From: Paracoccaceae bacterium
GTDB taxonomy: Bacteria > Pseudomonadota > Alphaproteobacteria > Rhodobacterales > Rhodobacteraceae
Reading direction: 5' to 3'
Assembly (NCBI GenBank): GCA_902554705.1
Contig: CACDPP010000002.1
Coordinates: 1 to 64,000 of the forward strand
DNA length: 64,000 nt
Shown here piece after piece: positions 43,445 to 52,831 of the stretch. Within the stretch, counting starts at the first letter, position 1; the number at the start of each line of letters is the position of its first letter. The translations under genes were made by a program, and so were the position numbers. The notes under the pieces are model-generated. The model was not told the origin of the DNA. It ran no database searches and saw only the letters and a program-made list of their open reading frames with translations.

Positions 43445-44303
43445 TGTCCAATAAACTCTCAAAGTGAACTATTTTTTTATTGAGTTCATCTGTAAAATCT
43501 TTTTTGCCGCGTTTCATGGAGCCATTCATCAATATTTTAAGCTTTAAGATAAGTTCTGTTAGAGCAAGTTTGTATTTAGATCGACTTAAATTTTTATTTT
43601 TTAAAAGTTTTTCTAGACTGAAGATCCTAAATCTGTCCATTCCCCAGTACATTTGTGATAATTGATCTGAATGCCCACCATTTTTAATAGTTAGTTGTTC
43701 ATTTACAAAATGGGTCTGTTCAAAAGCACAATACCTTAACCAAAAATCATAGTCTTCGCATGCTTTTAAGCTTTCATCAAAACCTCCCAGGTCATTAAAA
43801 ACAGATTTGTGAATTAAAGCTGAGCTTGGCGATATGCAGCACATTTTCAGACATTTTTCAAAAAGGTCACCTCCATTTTTGCCGTGCTTTTTATGCTGGT
43901 TTACTCTGATCCCATTTCTTATCCAGATTTCGTTGGTATGGCTGACTCTACAAGAGAAGCTTTCTTTCTTTAGTGACGATAATTGTGCTTCTAATTTAGT
44001 GGGCTTCCACTGATCGTCAGAGTCCAACAAGGCTACATATTCTGAGGAAGATAATTCTATTCCAATATTTCTGGCAGAACTAACGCCACCATTTTCTTTA
44101 TAGATATATCGCAGGGATTTTTTTTGAGATTCAGATACTGAAAACCCTAAATTTTTCAGCACATCCCAAGTTTTATCATTCGATCCATCATCAACAACAA
44201 TAACTTCTTTGGGTTTAAACGTTTGCGACAGTACGGATGAGACACTTTCTTCTATCAAGTGTGCCCTATTGAAGGTTGGAATTATAACAGAAACGTTTGG
44301 CAT
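43437..44303 (-). CDS. Family 2 glycosyltransferase
   Basis: A 288-residue GT-A glycosyltransferase. SVIIPTFNRAHLIEESVSSVLSQT starts the fold, VVDDGSND and the DSDDQW motif bind the nucleotide sugar and metal, and CEDYDFWLRY supplies the acceptor-side acidic residues. ATG 44303 gives the normal MPNVSVIIPTF start; ATG 44339 would add an unlikely extension. It leads the overlapping operon with the nucleosidase-like and SPL-like genes. The acceptor is unknown. Confidence 0.85.
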   Translation of the reverse strand: MPNVSVIIPTFNRAHLIEESVSSVLSQTFKPKEVIVVDDGSNDKTWDVLKNLGFSVSESQKKSLRYIYKENGGVSSARNIGIELSSSEYVALLDSDDQWKPTKLEAQLSSLKKESFSCRVSHTNEIWIRNGIRVNQHKKHGKNGGDLFEKCLKMCCISPSSALIHKSVFNDLGGFDESLKACEDYDFWLRYCAFEQTHFVNEQLTIKNGGHSDQLSQMYWGMDRFRIFSLEKLLKNKNLSRSKYKLALTELILKLKILMNGSMKRGKKDFTDELNKKIVHFESLLDNE

Positions 44304-44412
44304 CAGAATAAACAGTGTACACACTTGAATAGCTATCAAACAGAGATTTTTACTTTATTTAAGAAATAAAAACTGCACTAGTAAGTAATCTGGACGATTT
44401 GGAGGGATATTC

Positions 44413-45336
44413 ATGAAACCACTAGCTTTTTCTAAGTCTGGAAAATTCTGGAGAGGGAACCTGCATAGTCACTCCAACCGCTCAGATGGGCTACTTTCAC
44501 CTGATGATCTATGTCAAAGATATAAAGATGAAGGCTATAATTTTTTAGTGATTTCAGATCATTTCGTCGGTTTGTATAATTATCCAGTTACTGAGCCTTC
44601 AGACTTTTATGATCCTGAATTTAGTACTATTTTAGGTGCTGAGCTTCATTCGGGATCTACAGAGAATGGAGAAATTTGGCATATACTTGCTGTGGGATTG
44701 CCAAAAGATTTTTCACCAACTAATTCTCCAGATTTTGTTCCTACTGATAATCAAGAGACTGGGCCAGAAATTGCCAAGCGGTGTGTTGAAGCCGGTGCTT
44801 TTGTAACAATAGCGCATCCTCAGTGGTCTGGGCTTACTTTGTCGGATGCCAGATCTATCAAGTCAGCCCATGCCGTTGAAGTTTATAATCATGGTTGTGC
44901 TGTAAGTACCGATCGTCCTGACGGGTTTCACACATTAGATCTTCTCTTAGCTGAAGGTCGTGACCTGAACCTCGTGGCGACGGATGATGCACATTTTACT
45001 GATCCTGACTACTTTGGGGGCTGGGTGATGGTGAAATCTAATGAAAACAGTCCTGACTCTATTTTGGAAGCTCTAAAAGAGGGCACCTTTTACTCATCAC
45101 AGGGACCTGATTTAGTAGACATTGAAATAGAAACTGGCTCAGTCGAGGTTCATTCGACACCAGTCAGTACGGTTATTATTCAAGGACAAGGCTCAGCTTA
45201 CGTTGCCCAACATGGTGAAGCGTTAGTTTCCACACAACTTTCACTAGACCATCTTAAAAAAAGTCCATGGTTAAGGGTAACCGTGATCGACCATAATGGG
45301 AAAAGGGCTTGGTCAAACCCTATATGGAGACATTGA
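44413..45336 (+). CDS. PHP-domain metal-dependent phosphoesterase
   Basis: A 307-residue PHP protein. Metal ligands are in NLHSHSNRSDG, VISDHF, GAELHSG, IAHPQW and ATDDAHF, the ordered set of the family (about residues 16-195). The C-terminal ~90 residues form an extra beta-rich domain. PHP enzymes hydrolyse phosphate esters; the substrate is unknown. GGAGGG lies about 8 bases before ATG 44413. It is divergent from the glycosyltransferase. Confidence 0.83.
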   Translation: MKPLAFSKSGKFWRGNLHSHSNRSDGLLSPDDLCQRYKDEGYNFLVISDHFVGLYNYPVTEPSDFYDPEFSTILGAELHSGSTENGEIWHILAVGLPKDFSPTNSPDFVPTDNQETGPEIAKRCVEAGAFVTIAHPQWSGLTLSDARSIKSAHAVEVYNHGCAVSTDRPDGFHTLDLLLAEGRDLNLVATDDAHFTDPDYFGGWVMVKSNENSPDSILEALKEGTFYSSQGPDLVDIEIETGSVEVHSTPVSTVIIQGQGSAYVAQHGEALVSTQLSLDHLKKSPWLRVTVIDHNGKRAWSNPIWRH

Positions 45337-45361
45337 GTTTAGGCAAAAACCGAAGCTTAAT

Positions 45362-46780
45362 TTATGCCCCCATTATTGCTTTAACTTCAAGAAACTCTTC
45401 TAAGCCCCATTCTGCTTTCTCACGACCGTTGCCCGACTGTTTATAGCCTCCAAATGGTGCGTCTGCGCCACCGGAGCCATAGTTAACATGAATTTGGCCA
45501 GCCCTCAGACGTCTTGCAATTGAAGTGAGTGTTTCTTTGTCTTCTCCTGAAACATAAGCCGCAAGGCCATATTCAGTATCATTTGCAATCGCTACAGCAT
45601 CATCAATATTCTCGTAGGTAAGCATTGAAAGAACAGGACCAAAAATTTCTTCTTTTGAAATTGCCATATCGTTTTGCACATCACCAAAAACCGTAGGTTT
45701 AGCGTAATAACCTTTTTCTAATCCGTCTGGTTTTCCAGTGCCACCAATCAATAGTTCAGCACCCTCATCAATACCTTTTTGGATTAAATTTTGAACTTTT
45801 TCATACTGAACATTACTGACCAGAGGACCAATTGTTGTGCTGTCCTTTGTAGGGTCGCCGGCAATTACTTTTTCAGCTGCATCTTTCGCGATAGAGTATG
45901 CATCATCCTTTCGAACGGCTGGAACCAACATTCGTGTAGGTGCATTGCATGATTGACCTGTATTGCTCATACAGGAATCAACTCCAGCACGGATTGATTT
46001 TTCAAAATTAGCGTCGTCTAAAATAATATTAGCTGACTTTCCGCCTAGTTCCTGACTTACTCGTTTGACACTATCAGCGGACGCCTTTGCAACTGCGACG
46101 CCCCCCCTGGTTGACCCAGTAAAAGACATCATATCAATATCAGGATGGGCTGACATCGCTTCACCTACAACTGGTCCCATGCCGTTTATAAGATTAAAAA
46201 CCCCAGCTGGCACTTTTGCTTCATCTAATATCTCAGCAATAACCATTGATGAGAGTGGAGCAATTTCGGAAGGTTTTAATATGGCGGTACATCCTGCTGC
46301 AAGACAGGGTGCCAGTTTTGAAACGACCTGATTTACTGGCCAGTTCCATGGTGTGATTAATCCACAAACGCCAATTGGCTCATGTCTAATAATAAAGTTT
46401 CCATGCTCATACTCGAAATTATGATTGGTTAATGAGCGAATAGCTGCTTTTAAGTGTCCTAAACCAACCATGGCTTGTGCACCCTTAGCCAGATAGGTGG
46501 GAGCGCCCATTTCGGTTTGAATAGCATCTGCTACGTCATCAAGACGACGTTTATAAATTTCTCTAATTGTTGTTAGCAAATCAATTCGTTGCTCAACGGG
46601 AGTTTGAGAGTAAGTTTGGAAAGCTTTTCTTGCTGCTTGAACAGCCTCATTCACATGACTTGCATCACCCAGAGATATTTTCGTGACTTTTTCTTCAGAT
46701 GCGGGATTTATAACATCGAGTGTTTTAACACCACTTGGCGTCACCCAAGAGCCATTAATATAAAAGTCCAACTTTTCCAT
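45362..46780 (-). CDS. NAD(P)-dependent aldehyde dehydrogenase
   Basis: A 472-residue ALDH. The Rossmann entry is LKPSEIAPLSS and FTGSTRGG, the general base is the Glu of QELGGKSAN, and the catalytic Cys lies in TGQSCNAPTR. The C-terminal PFGGYKQSGNGRE and EEFLEVKAIMG are typical of the family. The aldehyde is unspecified. It is divergent from the fumarase operon, and the two share a 204-base gap. Confidence 0.9.
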   Translation of the reverse strand: MEKLDFYINGSWVTPSGVKTLDVINPASEEKVTKISLGDASHVNEAVQAARKAFQTYSQTPVEQRIDLLTTIREIYKRRLDDVADAIQTEMGAPTYLAKGAQAMVGLGHLKAAIRSLTNHNFEYEHGNFIIRHEPIGVCGLITPWNWPVNQVVSKLAPCLAAGCTAILKPSEIAPLSSMVIAEILDEAKVPAGVFNLINGMGPVVGEAMSAHPDIDMMSFTGSTRGGVAVAKASADSVKRVSQELGGKSANIILDDANFEKSIRAGVDSCMSNTGQSCNAPTRMLVPAVRKDDAYSIAKDAAEKVIAGDPTKDSTTIGPLVSNVQYEKVQNLIQKGIDEGAELLIGGTGKPDGLEKGYYAKPTVFGDVQNDMAISKEEIFGPVLSMLTYENIDDAVAIANDTEYGLAAYVSGEDKETLTSIARRLRAGQIHVNYGSGGADAPFGGYKQSGNGREKAEWGLEEFLEVKAIMGA

Positions 46781-46984
46781 AAACTATTCTCCATAAACTA
46801 TTAAAAACGTCGAATCTGCTAAAATCCATAGGTTTCGATCTCTATAATCATAAGTCAGACAGTTAAAGCTTTATTATTCTAATGCGACCTTGTTGTTTAT
46901 GAAACAGATGTTAGGCTATAGTCCGCATCAACAGAGCTTTGTTCTACTGACAATGACAAATTAGATAATGAGGAGCGACTGGTC

Positions 46985-48478
46985 ATGACTTTGATCAGAG
47001 AAGAGGACTTAATAGAAAGCATTGCTGATGCTTTTCAATATATTTCATATTTTCACCCACCAGATTTTGTAACTTCTCTATCGTCGGCATGGGAACGGGA
47101 AGAAAGCCAAAGTGCAAAAGATGCAATGGCACAAATCCTGGTTAATTCAAGAATGGCTGCCATGGGAAGACGTCCTATATGCCAAGATACGGGCAGTGCT
47201 AATGTCTATTTAGAAGTAGGCTACGATGTAAAATTTGATTTTTCTCGCAGTCTTCAGGAAGTTGTGGATGACGGCGTTCGAAAAGGATACCAATTTCATA
47301 AGAACCCACTTCGCGCTTCAATTGTTCTTGATCCGGTAGGTTCACGAAAAAACAGTGGTGATAATACCCCTGCATTGTTAACCGTTGATCTTATTCCAGG
47401 AAATACCGTCTCCGTTTACGTTTCGGCCAAGGGAGGTGGTTCAGAAAATAAAGCAAAATTTGCTGTACTGAACCCATCAGATTCAGTTGCTGATTGGGTT
47501 GTTGAAACGGTTGAGAAACTAGGCGCTGGTTGGTGTCCTCCTGGCATTCTCGGAATTGGTGTTGGAGGTTCGTCGGACAGGGCGATGGCAATGGCAAAAA
47601 AGGCATTAAATGATCCACTTGATATGCAAGCGTTATTGAAAAATGGCCCTAAAAATAAATCGGAAGAATTACGGATTGAAATATATGAAAGAGTAAATGC
47701 TCTGGGTATAGGAGCCCAGGGGTTAGGTGGTGTCACTACTGTTTTGGATGTGAAATTAAAAAGTTTTCCGACCCATGCAGCATCTCTTCCCGTTGGTTTA
47801 ATCCCGAACTGTGCAGCAACTCGTCATTTGCATTTTATTTTAGATGGAACGGGCGTTCCTAAGTTTGAAACACCCGATTTGGAGGCGTGGCCAGAAATTT
47901 TACTTGATGAAGCAAACAAAAATGCCCGCCGAGTAGATGTGGATAATCTTAATGAAGAAACTTTGGCTAGCTTGAAAATAGGTGAAACTTTATTGTTAAA
48001 TGGCACAATTTATACCGGACGAGATGCTGCCCATAAAAGAATAGTCAATTTTCTTGATGAGGGGAAAGCACTGCCGGTAAATCTGGAAAATCAAACGATC
48101 TATTATGTTGGACCAGTTGATGCCGTTGGTGACGAGGCTATTGGTCCCGCAGGTCCAACAACTTCAACAAGGATGGATAAATTTACTGACCGTGTTCTCG
48201 GTGACACTGGTTTGAAGTTAATGATAGGAAAAGCAGAACGGGGACCTGAAGCAATTGAGGCAATTAAAAAACATAAAGCAGTTTATGCAATTGCGGTTGG
48301 TGGCGCCGCCTACCTAGTCTCAAAAGCTATAAAAGAGGCCGAACCCGTTGCTTTTAAAGATCTAGGTATGGAAGCGATTTATAAACTTAGAGTAGAAGAC
48401 ATGCCTGTTTTGGTGGCTGTTGATAACAGTGGAGCTAGTGTTCATAAATCTGGGCCGGCTGCTTGGCGTAAAAGTTGA
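46985..48478 (+). CDS. Class I [4Fe-4S] fumarate hydratase-family enzyme
   Basis: A 497-residue fused alpha-beta hydratase. Candidate cluster cysteines are Cys66 (RPICQDTG), one in GAGWCPPG and one in IPNCAATRH, matching the three ligands of FumA. The C-terminal beta domain carries GPTTSTRMDKF. GAGGAG precedes ATG 46985. Reaction: fumarate to malate, though the family includes tartrate and mesaconate hydratases. Its operon with an SDR and an Ldh2-type dehydrogenase suggests a catabolic hydroxy-acid role rather than a housekeeping TCA gene. Confidence 0.85.
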   Translation: MTLIREEDLIESIADAFQYISYFHPPDFVTSLSSAWEREESQSAKDAMAQILVNSRMAAMGRRPICQDTGSANVYLEVGYDVKFDFSRSLQEVVDDGVRKGYQFHKNPLRASIVLDPVGSRKNSGDNTPALLTVDLIPGNTVSVYVSAKGGGSENKAKFAVLNPSDSVADWVVETVEKLGAGWCPPGILGIGVGGSSDRAMAMAKKALNDPLDMQALLKNGPKNKSEELRIEIYERVNALGIGAQGLGGVTTVLDVKLKSFPTHAASLPVGLIPNCAATRHLHFILDGTGVPKFETPDLEAWPEILLDEANKNARRVDVDNLNEETLASLKIGETLLLNGTIYTGRDAAHKRIVNFLDEGKALPVNLENQTIYYVGPVDAVGDEAIGPAGPTTSTRMDKFTDRVLGDTGLKLMIGKAERGPEAIEAIKKHKAVYAIAVGGAAYLVSKAIKEAEPVAFKDLGMEAIYKLRVEDMPVLVAVDNSGASVHKSGPAAWRKS

Positions 48479-48503
48479 CCAAAAGTAAGGCATGATGTTT
48501 TAG

Positions 48504-49262
48504 ATGCAAAAAGTTTTGATTACAGCAGGGGCATCAGGCATTGGTTATGCTCTAGCCGAAGCATTTTATGCTGAAGGTTACAAAGTCTGGATAATAGATA
48601 TTTCAGAAGAAGATTTAACAAAATGCCCGAAAAATTGGGAACAGACTAAGCTTGATGTAAGCGATGAAAATGCAATGATCGACCTTTTTAACGAAATAAA
48701 AAATAAATGGGGAGGTTTAGATGTTCTGTGTGCAAACGCAGGGACGGCAGGGCCAACAGAGCTTGTTGAGGATCAAGGTGTTTCAGCTTTTAAAAATTGT
48801 CTAGACGTTAATTTAATTGGAGCTTTTTTATCCGTAAAAGGCTGTTTGCCAGTTATGAAAAAGCAAGGCAGAGGAGCAATTATTTTTACCTCATCAACTG
48901 CCGGCCTCTATGGCTTTCCCTATCGTTCACCATACTCGGCAAGCAAATGGGCGCTACACGGTTTAATGAAAACCGTTGCTATGGAAGCTGGTTCATTTGG
49001 AATACGTGCAAATGCTATTGCGCCTGGTTGTGTCGAAGGGGATCGAATTAATGGTGTTATTGAAAGGGAAGCTATTCAAAAGAATACGAAGGCGGATATT
49101 GTGCGCCAAGCTTATAAGGCGGGTACCTCTCTAAATACTTTTATTGAGGCAAGGGATATCGCAGCTATGGCTGTATTTTTGGCTTCAGAGGCAGCAAGAC
49201 TTGTATCGGGTCAGATCATAGCCGTAGACGGTCATACAGAAAACCCAGATCCTAAAATATAA
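48504..49262 (+). CDS. Short-chain dehydrogenase/reductase
   Basis: A 252-residue SDR. The cofactor motif is TAGASGIGYA (residues 7-16), followed by CANAGTAGP, the catalytic Ser in FTSSTAG, YSASKW and APGCVEGDR. The Asp at the end of strand 2 (IIDIS) favours NAD. It begins 25 bases after the fumarase gene and ends 15 before the Ldh2-type gene, so the three are probably co-transcribed. Confidence 0.87.
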   Translation: MQKVLITAGASGIGYALAEAFYAEGYKVWIIDISEEDLTKCPKNWEQTKLDVSDENAMIDLFNEIKNKWGGLDVLCANAGTAGPTELVEDQGVSAFKNCLDVNLIGAFLSVKGCLPVMKKQGRGAIIFTSSTAGLYGFPYRSPYSASKWALHGLMKTVAMEAGSFGIRANAIAPGCVEGDRINGVIEREAIQKNTKADIVRQAYKAGTSLNTFIEARDIAAMAVFLASEAARLVSGQIIAVDGHTENPDPKI

Positions 49263-49277
49263 ATATACGGAGAGATT

Positions 49278-50321
49278 TTGGAAGAAATTACCAGTAAAAT
49301 TGTATTAGATGAAAAAAGGTTGAGACTGGCCTCGGATCAAGTCGATAGAGTTTTGACAGGAATTTTTATATCGGTCGGTTTCCCAGAAGATATCTCAAAG
49401 GCAATCTCATCTCATCTCGTTGATGCCAATTTAGTTGGCGTTGAAAGCCACGGAGTTATGCGAGTTTTGGAGTATGCAGATGAAGTAAAATCTGGTGTCT
49501 TAAATGCTTCTAGTCGTCCCAAGTTGATAAAAAACGGCAAGAATTTTCTTGAAATTAATGCAAATGGTGGCATAGGAATTCCAGCGCTTAATCTTGCTTA
49601 TGATGAATGCTGCAACGATGCAGAAGACAAGGGTCTATCTGTTATGGCGGTCAAAGATGTTGGGCATACTGGCCGTCTTGGCGCATATGCTGAAGTTGCT
49701 GGTGAGAGAGGTTTTTTAACGATTTGCTTGGGAGGCGGAAACCGTCAACATTGGAGGCAGGTTGCTCCTCCCGGTGGAGCTAAAGCGATGCTGCCAACTA
49801 ATCCTTGGTGTATAGGAATACCAGCAGGAAAAACTGGTCCTGTGGTTCTGGATTTTGCCACATCCAAAATCGCGGGTGGATGGATTTATGCGGCTAAGTC
49901 TGCAGGTGCACTTTTGCCTGATAATTCTGTAAAAGATGCACATGGAAATGTGACCAGAAATCCAGATGATTATTTTTCTGGTGGCGCACTTATGCCAGCC
50001 GCTGAGCATAAAGGATTTGGTTTAGCTTTAATTGCCGAATTAGTTGGGCAGGCATTGCTTGGGCCATCAACAACTAAGCATTGGCTGTTAATAGCGATAA
50101 AAGCAGATCAGTTCCGTGAAAAAAATGCTTTTGAACAAATAGCGGATGAAATTTTGGATGAACTCAGGTCATGTCCACCGGCACCGAGAAGTTCGGGAGT
50201 TCAGATACCGGGCGAACGCGAACGAATTCAAAGAAGCGCGTCCCAGAATATTCTTCAAATACCAGTGTCTACATGGGATCAGATTTGTGATCTGGCAGGT
50301 AAACATGGCGTACCAATTTAA
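49278..50321 (+). CDS. Ldh2-family malate/lactate dehydrogenase
   Basis: A 347-residue NAD(P)-dependent dehydrogenase of the Ldh2 (malate/sulfolactate/ureidoglycolate) type, not the classic Rossmann LDH. LVGVESHGVMRV holds the catalytic His, VKDVGHTGRLGAYAE and LPTNPWCIGIP are family motifs, and AEHKGFGLALIAEL lies near the C-terminus. The start is TTG at 49278 with GGAG at about 49269-49272. It likely oxidises a 2-hydroxy acid formed by the hydratase of the same operon. Confidence 0.85.
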   Translation: MEEITSKIVLDEKRLRLASDQVDRVLTGIFISVGFPEDISKAISSHLVDANLVGVESHGVMRVLEYADEVKSGVLNASSRPKLIKNGKNFLEINANGGIGIPALNLAYDECCNDAEDKGLSVMAVKDVGHTGRLGAYAEVAGERGFLTICLGGGNRQHWRQVAPPGGAKAMLPTNPWCIGIPAGKTGPVVLDFATSKIAGGWIYAAKSAGALLPDNSVKDAHGNVTRNPDDYFSGGALMPAAEHKGFGLALIAELVGQALLGPSTTKHWLLIAIKADQFREKNAFEQIADEILDELRSCPPAPRSSGVQIPGERERIQRSASQNILQIPVSTWDQICDLAGKHGVPI

Positions 50322-50339
50322 ACCTTACCAAAGATTTAT

Positions 50340-50585
50340 TTAGCCACCCTTGAATTGCTGAAGTAGAAATATTTCACTTTCAGGCTTAATAGGTGTGTGG
50401 TCAGCTCCAGCTACTAATTCTCCATCAACTGCAACTGAAACACCCGCTTCTATTACGGGCTCCAAGTTTGGATAAATAGAAATAAGCTCGTCGAGCATAT
50501 TACCAACAGTTTCTGCTTTTACTTTAACTACTAGCTCTCCGTCAGTGAATTGGCGCAAACCTGACCACAGATTTACTTCTGCCAT
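50340..50585 (-). CDS. MoaD/ThiS-like sulfur carrier protein
   Basis: An 81-residue ubiquitin-fold protein ending in FKGG; the C-terminal Gly-Gly is the thiocarboxylate-forming tail of MoaD-type sulfur carriers. It overlaps the stop of the molybdenum subunit gene upstream by one base. It may supply dithiolene sulfur for the molybdopterin of this enzyme. Finding one inside a hydroxylase operon, apart from the other moa genes, is unusual. Confidence 0.8.
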   Translation of the reverse strand: MAEVNLWSGLRQFTDGELVVKVKAETVGNMLDELISIYPNLEPVIEAGVSVAVDGELVAGADHTPIKPESEIFLLQQFKGG

Positions 50586-52831
50586 TAGCTATCTTCCTTG
50601 ATCGCTTTTAATACCTTTGGAGGGGAAATTGGCAAATGCCGGAGGCGTTTTCCAGTCGCGTCTGCGATTGCGTTAGCAATTGCTGGAAGTGGAGGCGCTA
50701 TTCCTGTTTCCCCAACTCCGCGTACACCAAATGGGTGGCTGTCGCTTGGTACTTCAACAATGACTGTATCTATCATAGGAAGGTCTGAGGCGACAGGTAC
50801 CCGATAGTCTAAAAACCCTGCGTTCTGCAACCTGCCGTCTTGGCCATAGATATACTCTTCGTTTAAGGCCCAGCCTATTCCTTGCGCTGCCCCACCTTGG
50901 AACTGACCCTCAACATATGACGGATGGATAGCTCTGCCTGCATCTTGAACGACAAGATAACGCAAGATAGTAGCTCGTCCCGTTTCTGGATCCACCTCAA
51001 GATCAACAACGTGCGTACCAAAACTTTCTCCTGCGCCTCCAAAGGTAGTCGCGTGATGACCGGAGATAGGTCCTCCCGTGCGTCCCATTCGACGACCGAT
51101 TTCCTTAATTGTCATCGGAGGAAAGTCACCGGCATTTGGTCCTGCTGGGTGAGCGGCACCATCAAACCAATCGACTGCTTCTTGATCAATGCCCCATTTG
51201 TTGGCGGCACGTTGGCACATTTCTTTGATAGCTTCATTACACGCTTCAACTGCAGCTTTGCCTATAGCAAAAGTTGCTCGACTTCCGTGGGTTGGTTCAT
51301 TGACACCTAGAGAGCCGGTTTCAACGACATTTACCCGAACATCTTCATACGGGATTCCCAGTGTTTCAGCCACCATCAGAGCCATTGATGCTCTACTCCC
51401 ACCAATATCTGGTGTCCCTATAGATAAAGTAACGGTCCCGTCTTCACCCAAAGCCATAGAAATGGATGTCTCTCCGCCATGGTTCATCCAAAACCCTGAA
51501 GCAATTCCTCTTCCTTGGTTAGGGCCAAGCTCTACATTTAAATTTGGATGGGATTTTGCAGCTTCAAGGGTTTCTATAAGTCCTATTTTTCTGAACGTTG
51601 GTCCAAAACTTGATTTAGTACCTTCTTTAGATCCGTTCAAAAGCCTTACATCAATGGGATCCAGATTTAGTTCACGGCACATTTCGTCCACAAGACTTTC
51701 TACTGCGAACGCTGCCATAGGAGATCCTGGCGCTCTGTATGCTGCTGACTTGGGCCGGTTAGAAAGCACGTCGTAACCAATGTGATGTACGGCAGGAAGA
51801 TGATAATTAGCAAACGCGCACTCTAATGCCATGCCTGTTGGCGCCATTCCTGGGAACGCTCCACCTTGCATCCTGAAAACTGCCGAAGCGGCTGTCATTT
51901 GTCCATTTTTCTTCATGCCTATTTTAACGTCCATTGAAGCGGACGCAGTTGGGCCTGTGGCACGTAGAACTTCGGATCGGGTCATAACCAACTTTACGGG
52001 CTGACCACCTGCTTTTCGTGAAAGGGCTAGTGAAAGGGCTTCAGAAAAAATTGTAGTTTTTCCACCAAAGCCACCACCTATCTCTGACGGCGTAACCCGA
52101 AGTTGAGAAGCTTCTAGTCCAAGAACCGCTGCGCACATTTTTCTGATAAACCACTGACCTTGCGTGCAGATCCACATGTCGCCTTTTCCATCTTGGCCAA
52201 GTTGTCCAACACAGGCATGTGGCTCAATGTAGCCCTGATGTGCAGCTTCTGTCTTATAGGTGTTTTCCATAACCAGATCGGCTTCTGAAAATCCCGCCTC
52301 CAGGTCGCCGTGGCCAAAATCCATGTAAGACACAATATTGGGAGGTAAGCCTTCCGGAACAGAATGATCTTGTGCTCCCTCTCTTATTACAGGCGCATCT
52401 GATTGCATAGCTTCATCAACATCGGTTACGTGAGGAAGAATTTCATATTCAACTTCAATAAGCTTTATAGCATCTTTGGCTGCTAGTGCTGATGTTGCTG
52501 CGATGGCAGCAACTGCGTGCCCATCATATAGAGCCCTATCACCCGCTATCGTATTTTCCTGTAGATAAAAATCTTCTCCTTTTAAACCAGTAGGAAAATC
52601 AGCTCGAGTTACAAAAGCTTTTACACCTGACAATGCCTCTGCTTTAGAAGTATCAATTTTAACAATACGCGCATGAGCGTGAGGAGAGCGGAGTACTGCC
52701 GCGTGAAGCATATTTGGAGCATTGAAGTCTGCCCCATATTTTGCTCGCCCTGTTACTTTGTCTAAGCCATCAGGACGGTTGGGACGGGTACCTATATATT
52801 TGAATTTATTTATGAGTTCATCTTTTGCCAT
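50585..52831 (-). CDS. Molybdenum hydroxylase large subunit (xanthine dehydrogenase family)
   Basis: A 748-residue molybdopterin-binding subunit. GGGFGGKTT is the cofactor loop, AYRAPGSP lies where form I CO dehydrogenases have AYXCSFR (so not CoxL form I), and GVGETGIAPP holds the catalytic Glu. FAD- and 2Fe-2S-subunit genes lie directly upstream, each with one-base overlaps. The enzyme hydroxylates a heteroaromatic or aldehyde-type substrate with water-derived oxygen; which one is not evident. Confidence 0.9.
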   Translation of the reverse strand: MAKDELINKFKYIGTRPNRPDGLDKVTGRAKYGADFNAPNMLHAAVLRSPHAHARIVKIDTSKAEALSGVKAFVTRADFPTGLKGEDFYLQENTIAGDRALYDGHAVAAIAATSALAAKDAIKLIEVEYEILPHVTDVDEAMQSDAPVIREGAQDHSVPEGLPPNIVSYMDFGHGDLEAGFSEADLVMENTYKTEAAHQGYIEPHACVGQLGQDGKGDMWICTQGQWFIRKMCAAVLGLEASQLRVTPSEIGGGFGGKTTIFSEALSLALSRKAGGQPVKLVMTRSEVLRATGPTASASMDVKIGMKKNGQMTAASAVFRMQGGAFPGMAPTGMALECAFANYHLPAVHHIGYDVLSNRPKSAAYRAPGSPMAAFAVESLVDEMCRELNLDPIDVRLLNGSKEGTKSSFGPTFRKIGLIETLEAAKSHPNLNVELGPNQGRGIASGFWMNHGGETSISMALGEDGTVTLSIGTPDIGGSRASMALMVAETLGIPYEDVRVNVVETGSLGVNEPTHGSRATFAIGKAAVEACNEAIKEMCQRAANKWGIDQEAVDWFDGAAHPAGPNAGDFPPMTIKEIGRRMGRTGGPISGHHATTFGGAGESFGTHVVDLEVDPETGRATILRYLVVQDAGRAIHPSYVEGQFQGGAAQGIGWALNEEYIYGQDGRLQNAGFLDYRVPVASDLPMIDTVIVEVPSDSHPFGVRGVGETGIAPPLPAIANAIADATGKRLRHLPISPPKVLKAIKEDS

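Noticed and set aside
46781-46984. tRNA, riboswitch or small gene in the 204-base gap between the ALDH and fumarase genes
   Set aside because: No cloverleaf, conserved riboswitch core or open frame with a ribosome binding site is visible.
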